DNA of 21,333 bases from assembly GCA_002403895.1 (NCBI GenBank), contig DHIQ01000072.1, forward strand, positions 11,808 through 33,140, read 5' to 3'. A program made the position numbers and the translations under genes. This DNA is from Candidatus Neomicrothrix sp. UBA4742. GTDB taxonomy: Bacteria; Actinomycetota; Acidimicrobiia; Acidimicrobiales; Acidimicrobilacustridaceae. This document shows positions 9,301 through 16,244 of the stretch, one piece after another. The notes beneath the pieces were generated by a model. The model made no database searches. It was not told the origin of the DNA and saw only the letters and a list, made by a program, of their open reading frames with translations. Position 1 is the stretch's first letter; the number at the start of each line of letters is the position of its first letter.

Positions 9301-10826
9301 CGGCCGCGCTGGACGGGGACCCATCGACGTTCTGGGGAGGATCCTTCCAGGGCGTCGACGAGCAATGGCTCCAGGTCGACCAGGGTCAGACCCGCACCCT
9401 GGATCATCTCGATCTCCAGCTCGTGGCCGACGGCCGTCATTCCGTCCCCACCCAGCTCACCATCACTCCTGACGGCGACCCGTCCCGCGCCGTGAACGTG
9501 CCGCTCCCGGCCATCGGGGACCAGCCCGACGCCAACGCCACGGTGTCGGTGCCGGTCGACTTCCCGGCGGTGACCGGCCGGGTCCTGCGCTTCGGGATCA
9601 GCGCCGTGCGCCTGGAGCAGGTCAAGGATTGGTACTCCGACATCCAGGTGACCGCCCCGGTCGCCATTGCCGAGATGGGGATCCCCGGCGTGGCGATGCC
9701 CAAGCCGGCCGCCACCTTCGACAGCGGCTGTCGCAACGACCTGGTCACCATCGACGACAAACCGGTGGCGGTGCGGGTGACCGGCTCGACGGAAGCCGCC
9801 CTCGAGCGCCAGGGTCTTGCCGTGTCGGCCTGCGGGAGCGATCCCATGGTCACCATGAGCGCTGGAGAGCACGTGCTACTGACCGGGATAGGTCACCTCC
9901 TCGGCATCAACATCGACCAACTGGCCCTCTCGTCAGCGCGCGGCGGCGCCGCCCTGGCGGTCGCGCAACTCGCCGCCGATCCCGCCATCGCCGGGCCGGC
10001 CATCACCGTCACGAACCGTGGGCGAGTCAGCTACGACGCCACCGTCGACCACGCCGACGCGCCGTTCTGGCTGGCGATGAGCCAATCTTGGAGCGACGGA
10101 TGGAAAGCCTCCGTCAACGGCCATGCGCTGCCCCCCCCGCAGCTGATCGACGGCTACGGCAACGGCTGGCTGATCGACCCGGCGGTCTACGGATCGGGCC
10201 CGCTGACCTTCCACGTCGAGTTCGCGCCCCAGCGGATCGTGTGGATAGCGATCGCCTTGTCCGGGCTGGGTCTGGTGGTGTGCCTTGCCCTGGTGGCCTT
10301 CGGCCGTTCGCGGCGAGACGCCCACGCCCTGGTGAATCGCCCCGACGAACCGATCGAGCCCGCCCTGACCCTGCCCTTGGGGGGAGGCGGTGGTGTCGCC
10401 TCGGTCGTCAGCACCGTGGTGGTGACCGGACTGCTCGCGCTCTTCGTGGCGTTGACCACCCCACTGCACGGCTGGGCGCTCCCGGTCCTCGTGGTGGGGG
10501 TTTCGACCGTCTCGGTGGTAGCCCTGCGATGGCGGCGAGGTCGCGGCTTCGCCGCGGCCATGGCGGTGGGCATCCTCAGCCTCACCTACGCCTACATCGT
10601 GATCTCCCAATACCGACACCACCACGTGGCTGACTTCTTGTGGCCCGAGCGCTTCATGCGAGCCAACCTGCCCGCCTTGGCCGCCATCTTCTTGCTGGTG
10701 GTGGAAGCGGCCCGCGACCTTCTCGTCCCGGACCCCCGGTCGAGCGAGTCCACCCCGGACGCACCAGCCGAGAGCCCTGACCTGCCATCATCAGAACCCG
10801 GGAGCAGCGTGGAGGAACCAGCATGA
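6303..10826 (+). CDS. AftD-like alpha-(1->3)-arabinofuranosyltransferase domain protein
   Basis: A 1507-residue protein, slightly longer than mycobacterial AftD (about 1400). It starts with a membrane segment (35-50) and the loop SPGVVGADTKTYLYLNPGKV (51-70), where Asp58 is the likely GT-C acidic residue, followed by further membrane helices to about residue 460. The large extracytoplasmic part holds two discoidin/F5/8-type-C-like modules with the signatures ALDGDPLSAW (about 748-880) and ALDGDPSTFW (about 980-1115). Further hydrophobic helices lie between about 1312 and 1480, before an acidic Ser/Pro-rich tail. AftD adds branching arabinofuranose from decaprenyl-phospho-arabinose to arabinogalactan and lipoarabinomannan in mycobacteria; substrate identity here is inference. 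Start is GTG at 6303 (GTGA overlap); the open frame upstream to 6198 overlaps the GT4 gene and lacks homology. Confidence 0.88.
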   Translation: MTAPSPAGPAAAALPTATSRREGRGRSGWLGRWGTVIVPALLTYIPLLLTSPGVVGADTKTYLYLNPGKVLADAPYVWNTQIGLGTVTHQYIGYLWPMGPFYWLFDALGVPDWVAQRLWIGTVIFAAGMGVRFLCRTLGWAGGDGGDRRQQWGAILVASMAYMFSPYLLNYSARISVILLPWAALPWLIALTAKSLRRGGWRYPALFALVVLTVGGINATALLLVGLGPLLYLVHGVWIEKEATLRQAVGVTVRIGVLTLATSLWWIAGLWAEGRFGLPVIRYTESYRTVATVSSAPEVLRGLGYWFFYGGDKLGPWIEPSTTYTLNKVMLSLSYAIPLAALLAAAVVRWRYRALFLTVVVVGALTAIAAHPWDNPSAVGALFKAFTRTDAGLSLRSTPRAVPLVALGLALFLGAGVSALGRVLPRLTLPVTALAAVLIFANLPTLWTGEMVAKNLQRPEQIPEYWQQAADYLQAHDDGTRVLELPGSDFASYRWGNTVDPVTPGLMDRGYASRELFQYGSAQSASLLDALDHRLHEDTIDPRAVAPIAQIMAAGTIVDRSDLQYERFRIVRPRQMWDILKHSPGLTHVLDFGTTTPNVAGPEQPMIDETLLGERPGLTNPPAVAVFAVDDALGVVHTHSAKGALLMAGNAEGMVDGAGVGLIKPAQASFFSASYAGDPTGFDGIYRDDADLLVTDTNRKRAERWGTIREQYGYTEEAGEVAPYDPTDQRLELFPNAGDDAYTVSVQRGDAVVTATSYGNPVTYTPDDRPANALDGDPLSAWRVGAIDDPIGERLKIDLAQPVTTDHIQLLQPINLTRNRFITKARLWFDGKDPVTVDLGLESRAEPGQTATFSSRTFQRVEIEVIQTNIPKRPRYDGLSGVGFAEVGIDGAHVDELIRPPVDLLDQAGDSSLAHRLSFVLTRLRSNPAEPVRLDEEFRLKRLLELPTARSFGLAGTARLSDYVPDSQIDALLGLPDAGHGGLTVDASSHLGGALTQRASAALDGDPSTFWGGSFQGVDEQWLQVDQGQTRTLDHLDLQLVADGRHSVPTQLTITPDGDPSRAVNVPLPAIGDQPDANATVSVPVDFPAVTGRVLRFGISAVRLEQVKDWYSDIQVTAPVAIAEMGIPGVAMPKPAATFDSGCRNDLVTIDDKPVAVRVTGSTEAALERQGLAVSACGSDPMVTMSAGEHVLLTGIGHLLGINIDQLALSSARGGAALAVAQLAADPAIAGPAITVTNRGRVSYDATVDHADAPFWLAMSQSWSDGWKASVNGHALPPPQLIDGYGNGWLIDPAVYGSGPLTFHVEFAPQRIVWIAIALSGLGLVVCLALVAFGRSRRDAHALVNRPDEPIEPALTLPLGGGGGVASVVSTVVVTGLLALFVALTTPLHGWALPVLVVGVSTVSVVALRWRRGRGFAAAMAVGILSLTYAYIVISQYRHHHVADFLWPERFMRANLPALAAIFLLVVEAARDLLVPDPRSSESTPDAPAESPDLPSSEPGSSVEEPA

Positions 10827-10836
10827 GAGGCCGACC

Positions 10837-11601
10837 ATGACCGATCCGCGATCACCCGACGCGGCGAGGTCGCGCGCCGCCGACCGCCCCGCGCCCTGCC
10901 TGTCGGTGGTCATGCCCTGTTTCAACGAGTTGGCCACCATCCGCGAGATAGTCGATCGGGTCATGGCATCGCCCTATACCGGCGAACTGATCATCGTGGA
11001 TGACGGGTCGACCGACGGCACCCGCGACGTGCTGGCCGAGTTCGACGACCCCCGGATTCGGGTGCGGGTGCAGGAACGGAACCAGGGCAAGGGGGCGGCG
11101 CTGCGGCGCGGGTTCGCCGAGGCGACGCTGCCCTACGTCATCGTCCAGGATGCCGATCTCGAGTACGACCCGGAGGAGTACGGCGACCTGCTCGAGCCGC
11201 TCCTGGCCGACAAGGCTGACGTGGTCTACGGCAGCCGCTTCCTCGGTGGTCGTCCACATCGGGTCCTGTACTTCTGGCACTCCATCGGCAACCGGATGCT
11301 GACGGTGGCCTCCAACATGTTCACCGACCTCAACCTCACCGACATGGAGACCTGCTACAAGATCTTCCGCCGCGAGGTGCTGGACAGCTTCACCCTCGAA
11401 GAGGACCGGTTCGGCATCGAGCCCGAGATCACGGCCAAGATCGCCGCCGGCCGGTGGCGGGTGTACGAGATCGGCATCAGCTACAACGGCCGCACCTACG
11501 AGGAGGGCAAGAAGATCGGCTGGAAGGACGGCCTGCGGGCCTCCTACTGCATCGTCCGCTACTCGCCCATCGGCTCCCGCGGCCGCCAGCTTCAGACCTG
11601 A
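10837..11601 (+). CDS. GT2 glycosyltransferase, polyprenyl-phosphate sugar synthase-like
   Basis: A 254-residue GT-A fold enzyme without membrane segments. Motifs are LSVVMPCFNE near residue 25, VDDGSTDGT near 55, the nucleotide-sugar/metal motif QDADLEYDP near 104-112, and DMETCYKIFRR near 170. This set matches dolichol/polyprenol-phosphate mannosyl- or glucosyltransferase-like GT2 proteins, which transfer a sugar from a nucleotide donor to a lipid phosphate on the cytoplasmic face. It could supply donors to the nearby GT-C enzymes. The ATG at 10837 is preceded by GAGAGG six bases upstream. Ten bases separate it from the AftD-like stop, and those bases contain a five-codon minicistron (10823-10840). 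Its stop codon directly abuts the stop of the convergent arfB gene. Confidence 0.87.
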   Translation: MTDPRSPDAARSRAADRPAPCLSVVMPCFNELATIREIVDRVMASPYTGELIIVDDGSTDGTRDVLAEFDDPRIRVRVQERNQGKGAALRRGFAEATLPYVIVQDADLEYDPEEYGDLLEPLLADKADVVYGSRFLGGRPHRVLYFWHSIGNRMLTVASNMFTDLNLTDMETCYKIFRREVLDSFTLEEDRFGIEPEITAKIAAGRWRVYEIGISYNGRTYEEGKKIGWKDGLRASYCIVRYSPIGSRGRQLQT

Positions 11602-12015
11602 TCATTCGCCGGTACCGGGGCGGCGCCGGTCACGCTTGCGCTCGCCCTGACGCCGTTTGGCATCGAGCCGGCGAGCCCGGGCGGCGCGGCTCGGGCGAGT
11701 CGGGCGGCGCCGCCGTTCCTCGCGCAACCCAGCCGCCAGGCGCTGGCGAAGACGTTCCATGGCCAGCCCCCGGTTCCGCAGCTGCGAGCGCTCGGCGTCG
11801 GCCACCACCCGCAGCTCGTCGCCCAGCCGTTCGAGCAGACGAGCCCGTTGGCCTTCAGTCAGCGACGAGGAACCGGCGATGTCGAATCGCAGCTCCACCC
11901 GGGTGCTGGCCTTGTTGGCGTGTTGGCCACCGGGCCCTCCGCTGGGGCTGAAGCGCACCGCGATCTCGGAGACGTCCACCGCGCAGTCCGGGGTCACCTC
12001 GAGCCACTCGGTCAC
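11602..12015 (-). CDS. arfB: Peptidyl-tRNA hydrolase ArfB (ribosome rescue)
   Basis: A 137-residue protein, the usual length of ArfB (YaeJ). The class-I release factor-like catalytic motif is present as SGGPGGQHANKASTRVEL from residue 26, with the GGQ at 29-31. The C terminus is a highly basic tail rich in Arg/Lys, as needed to enter the empty mRNA channel. ArfB hydrolyses peptidyl-tRNA on stalled, non-stop ribosomes. I chose the GTG at 12015 because AGGTG lies six bases upstream and because the family begins just before the first strand; an open frame continues to a GTG at 12069 but would start upstream of the probable transcription start. It is convergent with the GT2 gene (stops abut as TGATCA) and divergent from the hydrolase. 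Confidence 0.9.
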   Translation of the reverse strand: MTEWLEVTPDCAVDVSEIAVRFSPSGGPGGQHANKASTRVELRFDIAGSSSLTEGQRARLLERLGDELRVVADAERSQLRNRGLAMERLRQRLAAGLREERRRRPTRPSRAARARRLDAKRRQGERKRDRRRPGTGE

Positions 12016-12038
12016 GGCCGGCACCTGTGCATGCTCGG

Positions 12039-12044
12039 ACCCTA
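12039..12044 (-). promoter_or_regulatory. -10 box TAGGGT of arfB
   Basis: On the minus strand TAGGGT predicts transcription from about 12032, giving a leader of roughly 17 bases that contains the AGGTG ribosome binding site (12022-12026) before the GTG at 12015. This supports the short ArfB start over the GTG at 12069. No clear -35. Confidence 0.5.
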
Positions 12045-12079
12045 ACGGGCGAGTCTCGGGCCGGCCCACCCTCGGTGGC

Positions 12080-12085
12080 TACGAT
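12080..12085 (+). promoter_or_regulatory. -10 box TACGAT, leaderless start of the hydrolase gene
   Basis: TACGAT is followed by exactly six bases and then the ATG at 12092, so the predicted transcription start is the A of the start codon. No ribosome binding site is present. It is back-to-back with the arfB promoter, only 36 bases away. Confidence 0.6.
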
Positions 12086-12091
12086 CGGGTC

Positions 12092-12787
12092 ATGCCGGAG
12101 AGGTCCCCCATCCCTGTCGCGCTCGTGCACGGGTTCGCCACCTCCTGTGCCCGAACCTGGGGGGACACCGGGTGGCTGGATCTGCTGGCCGACGCCGGCC
12201 GGCCAACCATCAGGATCGACCTCCTGGGTCACGGCGAATCAGCCAAGCCCCACGACCCCGAGGCGTACGAGGCGCTCGAGCAGCTCGTGTTCGACCAACT
12301 CCCCGACGAACCGGTCGATGCCGTCGGGTTCTCCCTCGGGGCGCGGACGCTGCTGGCCCTGGCCAGCGTCCATCCGGAGCGCTTCCGACGGCTGGTGGTG
12401 GCCGGGGTGGGCGCCAACCTGTTCCGCCACGACGGCAGCTCCGCCCTGCTGGCCGACGCCATCTCCGGTCACCCGGAGGCCGACGAGTCGCCGGTGGGCC
12501 AGTACTTCCAGGGCCTGGCCAGCCAACCGGGCAATGATCCGCTGGCCCTGGCCGCCTGCCTGCGGCGGCTTGCGCCCCCCCTGACCAACGAGGGGCTGGC
12601 CGGCATCACGTCCCCGGTCCTGGTGGTGCTGGGCGATCAGGACTTCGCCGGCCCCCCCGACCCGCTGGTCGAGCGCCTGGCCGATCCGACCCTCGTCGTC
12701 CTGCGTGGCGTTGACCACTTCGCCACCCCCAAGGACTTCGGCTTCCTCGACGCCGGCCTCGAGTTCCTCGGGGCGCAGGCCCCCTGA
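12092..12787 (+). CDS. Alpha/beta hydrolase
   Basis: A 231-residue soluble alpha/beta hydrolase. LVHGFATS (11-18) is the oxyanion-hole loop, RIDLLGHGES (41-50) the following strand, and GFSLG at 79-83 the nucleophile elbow with Ser81. The acid is probably Asp182 or Asp184 in LGDQDF, and the base His209 in GVDHF, so the triad is complete. Short lid between residues 110 and 165. Substrate specificity cannot be read; esterase, lactonase or C-C hydrolase are possible. The ATG at 12092 is chosen because it is preceded by a perfectly spaced leaderless promoter and because the family's first strand follows at once; the frame is open much further upstream but that part is antisense to arfB. The NT5C-like gene begins ten bases after its stop. 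Confidence 0.85.
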   Translation: MPERSPIPVALVHGFATSCARTWGDTGWLDLLADAGRPTIRIDLLGHGESAKPHDPEAYEALEQLVFDQLPDEPVDAVGFSLGARTLLALASVHPERFRRLVVAGVGANLFRHDGSSALLADAISGHPEADESPVGQYFQGLASQPGNDPLALAACLRRLAPPLTNEGLAGITSPVLVVLGDQDFAGPPDPLVERLADPTLVVLRGVDHFATPKDFGFLDAGLEFLGAQAP

Positions 12788-12797
12788 GCAAGCCACG

Positions 12798-13508
12798 ATG
12801 ATGGCCACCAGCGGGCCGGCAGCGGCTGAGTTCGTCCTCGGCGTGGATCTCGACGGTGTGTGCGGAGACCACGCCGCCGCCTTCCGTGCCGTCGTCGCCG
12901 CCGAGTGGAACCGCGATCCCGAGTCGCTGCCCCCTCAGGAGACCTGGAACTTCCACGAGTGGGGACTCACCGACGAGTCGTTCGACGAGCTCCACCGCCG
13001 GGCCATCCTCGTGCATCGCATATTCGCCACGATGCCCCCGGTGGAAGGGGTCGCCGAGGCGTTGTGGCGACTGAGCGACGCCGGCGTCTGGATCCGCCTC
13101 ATCACCCATCGGCTGTACGCCAACTGGAGCCACGCGGTGGCGGTTGGCGACACCGTGGCCTGGCTCGACGAGGTCGGCATCCCGTATCGGGACCTGTGCT
13201 TCTTGGGGCGCAAGCCGGAGGTCGAGGCCGATGCCTACATCGACGACGCACCCCACAACGTGGTCGAGCTGCGCCGGGCGGGCAACACCGTGGTCGTGTT
13301 CGACCAGCCCTACAACCGTCATCTGGATGGCCCCCGAGCCACGAGCTGGGCCGAGGTGGAGCAGCTCGTCACCGAGCTCCGGTTGGCCAAGGGCCAGGCC
13401 GTCCAGGAGCGGCTCGGCTTCGACGACGACCTGTTTGGCCGGCTCCGCACCCGAATCCCTGCCCCTGGCCGGTCTGAGCCGTCCGACTCGTCTGGTGACC
13501 GTGGGTGA
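12798..13508 (+). CDS. HAD phosphatase, NT5C-type 5'(3')-deoxyribonucleotidase-like
   Basis: A 236-residue HAD-superfamily protein. Motif I is GVDLDGVCGD with Asp17 as nucleophile and Asp19 as general acid/base; motif II is the Thr of LITHRLY (about 102-107); motif III is Lys139 in LGRKP; motif IV is the DD pair at 149-150 in YIDDAPHN. All catalytic positions are present. The arrangement and length match the NT5C family of deoxyribonucleotide 5'-phosphatases and related housecleaning phosphatases, but the true substrate is unknown. Two tandem ATG codons (12798 and 12801) could serve as starts, with only a weak upstream purine run. It probably shares the leaderless transcript of the hydrolase. 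The last 20 residues are Pro/Ser-rich and likely disordered. Confidence 0.82.
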   Translation: MMATSGPAAAEFVLGVDLDGVCGDHAAAFRAVVAAEWNRDPESLPPQETWNFHEWGLTDESFDELHRRAILVHRIFATMPPVEGVAEALWRLSDAGVWIRLITHRLYANWSHAVAVGDTVAWLDEVGIPYRDLCFLGRKPEVEADAYIDDAPHNVVELRRAGNTVVVFDQPYNRHLDGPRATSWAEVEQLVTELRLAKGQAVQERLGFDDDLFGRLRTRIPAPGRSEPSDSSGDRG

Positions 13509-13547
13509 GCTCCGGCCTCACGCCCGGCCCCTGGCGGCCGATGGGAG

Positions 13548-13566
13548 GGGGCTTCCCCGGCCCCGC
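13548..13566. other. GC-rich hairpin between NT5C-like and GGDEF-EAL genes
   Basis: CCCCGG and CCGGGG pair as a six-base stem around a five-base loop in the 117-base intergenic region. No T tract follows, so it is at best an imperfect terminator or leader structure. The rest of 13509-13625 shows no supported promoter. Confidence 0.3.
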
Positions 13567-13625
13567 CGGGGGCGCTTCGGGGGCGACCGTCCCCGAGCGA
13601 ACCGGTCCCCAGTGAGTACCCCGCA

Positions 13626-15317
13626 GTGACCCGAACCGTCGACCGCGAGCAAGAGCAGGCCCGGCTCCGAGCAGACGCGCTCGGTTCCAAGGCGCGGGCC
13701 GGCCGTGACCTCGCCTGGATCGTGGCCGGCTGCGTGGTCATCGCCTTCGTTCTGGTGGTCACACGTTCCTTCCACGGTGTTTGGTCCTGGGCCGACGATC
13801 TGTCCGGTCGGGACCTCACCGGCGTAACGGCGGTAGCGATCCTGCTCCCGATCGGGGCCGGGATCTTCGCCTGGCTCCGCTATCGCGATGCCCGCTCCGC
13901 CCGCGACACGTTGTTCCGACTCTCGTACCACGACCCGCTGACCGGGCTCCCCAACCGACGTTTCCTGGGCGATGGCTTCGACCAGATGCTCAAGCAGACC
14001 AGGCGCCAGAACGGCCGTATCGCGGTGATCTTCGTGGACCTCGAGGGCTTCGAGGAGATCAACGCCACCTACGGTCCCGAGGTCGGCGACCAGGCCATGA
14101 TCGCCGTCGCCGCCCGTCTGGTGGACATCCTCGGGCCCGACGACCGTGCCGTCCGCTACGGCGGTGACCAGTTCGTTCTTTTCTGCCCCAACGTCTCCAC
14201 CGCCATCTCCGCTGAGCGGGTCGCCCGCCAGGCCCTGCAAGCCATCGAGCGCCCGCTCGACGTCGGCGAGGACCGGGCCCGGCTGTCGGCCACCCTGGGC
14301 GTGGCCATCACCGAGGAGCGCTGCACCCGGCCCGATGAGGTGCTGCAGGACGCCGACGCGGCCCTGCACCAGGCTCGGCTGCTGGGCTCGGGTCGCTTCG
14401 TGATGTTCGACCGGGCCATGCGGGACCAAATCAGCCCCTCGACGGCCCAGCGGCGGTTGCGCCAGGCTCTCACCAACGGCGAGCTCCGCCTGTACTACCA
14501 GCCCATCGTGTCGCTGTGGACGAAGCGGCTCGTCGGGGTGGAAGCGTTGTTGCGCTGGAGCGACCCGGCCCGGGGCATGGTCGGGCCCGACGAGTTCATG
14601 GGGGCGCTGGAGGAAACGGGCCTCATCATCCCCATCGGGAGCTGGGTGCTAGAAGAGGTGGCGCGCCAGTCACGGGCGTGGCAGGACGGCTTCCCCGACC
14701 GGCCCGCCATCACCGTGAAGGTCAACGTCTCGGGCCGCCAGCTGGCCCAGGCCAACTTCCTGAGCCACCTGGCGGAGGTGATGGCCAGCACCGGGGCCGA
14801 GCCCGGCCACCTCTACCTGGAGATCTCCTCGAGCGTGCTCGAGCGCGACGCCACCACGATGTGCGCGGTCCTGCGCGAGGCCAAGGCCCAAGGGCTATCG
14901 CTGGCCCTCGACGACTTCGGCACCGGCTACTCCTCGTTCAGCTACCTGCGCAAGGTCCAGCTCGACATGCTGACCGTGCACCAGTCGTTCGTGGAGGGTC
15001 TGGGGCAGTCGCAAGAGGACACGAACATCGTCGAGCACATCATCGCCATGGCCAAGGCGCTGGGCATCGCCACCGTGGCCGAAGGGGTGGAGACCGCCGA
15101 GCAGGTCGACCGGCTGCGCCAGCTCAACTGCGACCTGGCCCAGGGCTACTACTTCAGCCATCCGCAACCGCCGTACGTGATCACCGACCTTCTCAGCCGC
15201 ACGACCGTCGATGGCGAGTGGTCGCCGGCCGAGCGCCCCGACGACGGCATCGAGGAGGTCGACGCGGCCGCCCCGGTGGTGGTGCTCGACCGCCGGCTGG
15301 ACCGCGCCGAGGGCTGA
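13626..15317 (+). CDS. Membrane GGDEF-EAL protein with degenerate active sites
   Basis: A 563-residue protein with two membrane helices (about 29-47 and 64-84), a short periplasmic loop, then a GGDEF domain (about 98-262) and an EAL domain (about 272-520). The GGDEF signature reads GGDQF at 179-183, so the fourth acidic residue is Gln; Asp138 is kept, the usual DLD is DLE, and no RxxD inhibitory site precedes the motif. In the EAL domain Glu306, Asn367, Glu399, Asp429-Asp430, Glu486 and Gln506 are kept, but the usual LKID is LTVH (449-452), replacing the conserved Lys and Asp, and the second Glu of LELTE is Ser402. Catalysis is therefore doubtful in both domains; a nucleotide-binding receptor role is inference. 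Start is GTG at 13626; a ribosome binding site is not obvious. Confidence 0.85.
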   Translation: MTRTVDREQEQARLRADALGSKARAGRDLAWIVAGCVVIAFVLVVTRSFHGVWSWADDLSGRDLTGVTAVAILLPIGAGIFAWLRYRDARSARDTLFRLSYHDPLTGLPNRRFLGDGFDQMLKQTRRQNGRIAVIFVDLEGFEEINATYGPEVGDQAMIAVAARLVDILGPDDRAVRYGGDQFVLFCPNVSTAISAERVARQALQAIERPLDVGEDRARLSATLGVAITEERCTRPDEVLQDADAALHQARLLGSGRFVMFDRAMRDQISPSTAQRRLRQALTNGELRLYYQPIVSLWTKRLVGVEALLRWSDPARGMVGPDEFMGALEETGLIIPIGSWVLEEVARQSRAWQDGFPDRPAITVKVNVSGRQLAQANFLSHLAEVMASTGAEPGHLYLEISSSVLERDATTMCAVLREAKAQGLSLALDDFGTGYSSFSYLRKVQLDMLTVHQSFVEGLGQSQEDTNIVEHIIAMAKALGIATVAEGVETAEQVDRLRQLNCDLAQGYYFSHPQPPYVITDLLSRTTVDGEWSPAERPDDGIEEVDAAAPVVVLDRRLDRAEG

Positions 15318-15332
15318 GGCCGTCCGTTCTGC

Positions 15333-15338
15333 CACCAT
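15333..15338 (+). promoter_or_regulatory. Possible -10 box CACCAT, leaderless start of the MaoC-like gene
   Basis: CACCAT lies exactly six bases before the GTG at 15345, the same spacing as the stronger boxes at 12080 and 16239. The first base departs from TANNNT, so support is moderate. It lies in the 27-base gap after the GGDEF-EAL stop. Confidence 0.35.
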
Positions 15339-15344
15339 GGCGGC

Positions 15345-16241
15345 GTGCCGCTCACCGTCGACGCCGTCGGCCACACCACCCCGTCGGTCGTCCACGACGT
15401 GGACTCGCGCTGGCTCATGGCCTACGCCGCCTCGGTGGGTGCCCTGGATGACGCCTACCTCGACACGCGGCGCCCCGGCGGGATCGTGGGCCATCCCCTC
15501 TTCCCGGTGTGCGTCGAGTGGCCCGCCGTCCTCGCCGTGCGAGACCTGCTGGCCGCCCACGGCCTGACCTCGGCGGAGGCCGCCCACGGGGTGCACCTCA
15601 ACCACGATCTCCGCCTGGCCCGCCTGGTGCGGTCGGGGGACCGGCTCAGCACCACGGCCACCATCGCCGGGGTCACCACCCATCGCGCCGGCGGGCTGAT
15701 CGACCTCGACCTGGTGACCACCGACGCCGACGGAGCCGAGGTGGCCCGAACCCGGATGGGAACGCTGTACCGCCAGGTGGCATGCCTCGGCGCCGACCGC
15801 CCGGCGGAGGAGCTCCCCCCGCTCGGTGAGGGGACGGCTCCGCCGGTCGCCGCCGCGACGTCGGTCCACCATCAGCTCGGCGGGGGGACGGCCCATCTCT
15901 ACTCGGAGTGCTCGCGGATCTGGAACCCCATCCACACCGACGCCCGTACCGCGGCCCGGGCCGGCTTGCCCGGCATCATCCTCCACGGCACGGCCACCCT
16001 GGCCATGGCGGTCAACGACGTCCTGGCCGACCTGGATGCGGAACCGGGCCGGGTGAGGCGCATCCGCGTGCGCTTCGGCGCCCCCGCCCCCCTGCCCTCG
16101 GCGCTCGAGGTGCGGATGCTCGGCCGCTCGGCGGGCGGCGATGTCGCCTGGTTCGACGCGGTGAGCCCCGGCGGTCGGCCGGTGCTGCGCCACGGCGCCA
16201 TCGCCGTCGGCCCGACGGGTGCAGGCTCGGGCCGCCCCTAG
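15345..16241 (+). CDS. MaoC-like double hot-dog hydratase-family protein
   Basis: A 298-residue protein with two hot-dog halves: N-terminal about 1-150 and C-terminal about 168-295. The C-terminal half carries the hydratase-2 landmark SRIWNPIHTDARTAARAGLPG (190-210, shown in part) and ILHG at 212-215. In classical R-specific enoyl-CoA hydratases the motif begins with a catalytic Asp (GDxNPIH); here the matching position is Ile192 while Asn194 and His197 remain. I remember a subfamily with RIWNPIH, so this may be a natural variant with altered chemistry. Role in acyl-CoA metabolism is inferred from fold. Start is GTG at 15345; an ATG at 15337 is out of frame. Its TAG stop forms part of the -10 box of the next gene. 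Confidence 0.8.
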   Translation: MPLTVDAVGHTTPSVVHDVDSRWLMAYAASVGALDDAYLDTRRPGGIVGHPLFPVCVEWPAVLAVRDLLAAHGLTSAEAAHGVHLNHDLRLARLVRSGDRLSTTATIAGVTTHRAGGLIDLDLVTTDADGAEVARTRMGTLYRQVACLGADRPAEELPPLGEGTAPPVAAATSVHHQLGGGTAHLYSECSRIWNPIHTDARTAARAGLPGIILHGTATLAMAVNDVLADLDAEPGRVRRIRVRFGAPAPLPSALEVRMLGRSAGGDVAWFDAVSPGGRPVLRHGAIAVGPTGAGSGRP

Positions 16242-16244
16242 GAT
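16239..16244 (+). promoter_or_regulatory. -10 box TAGGAT formed by a stop codon; leaderless start
   Basis: The TAG stop of the MaoC-like gene is the first half of TAGGAT, which is followed by exactly six bases and then the GTG at 16251. The predicted transcript begins at the start codon. This would make the next two genes a separate leaderless transcript initiating inside the end of the previous gene. Confidence 0.5.

Noticed and set aside
12016..12069. Longer ArfB start (GTG at 12069)
   Set aside because: It would begin upstream of the predicted transcription start, and the GTG at 12015 has AGGTG at ideal spacing and normal family length.
13548..13566. Rho-independent terminator
   Set aside because: The hairpin has no following T tract; recorded only as a hairpin.
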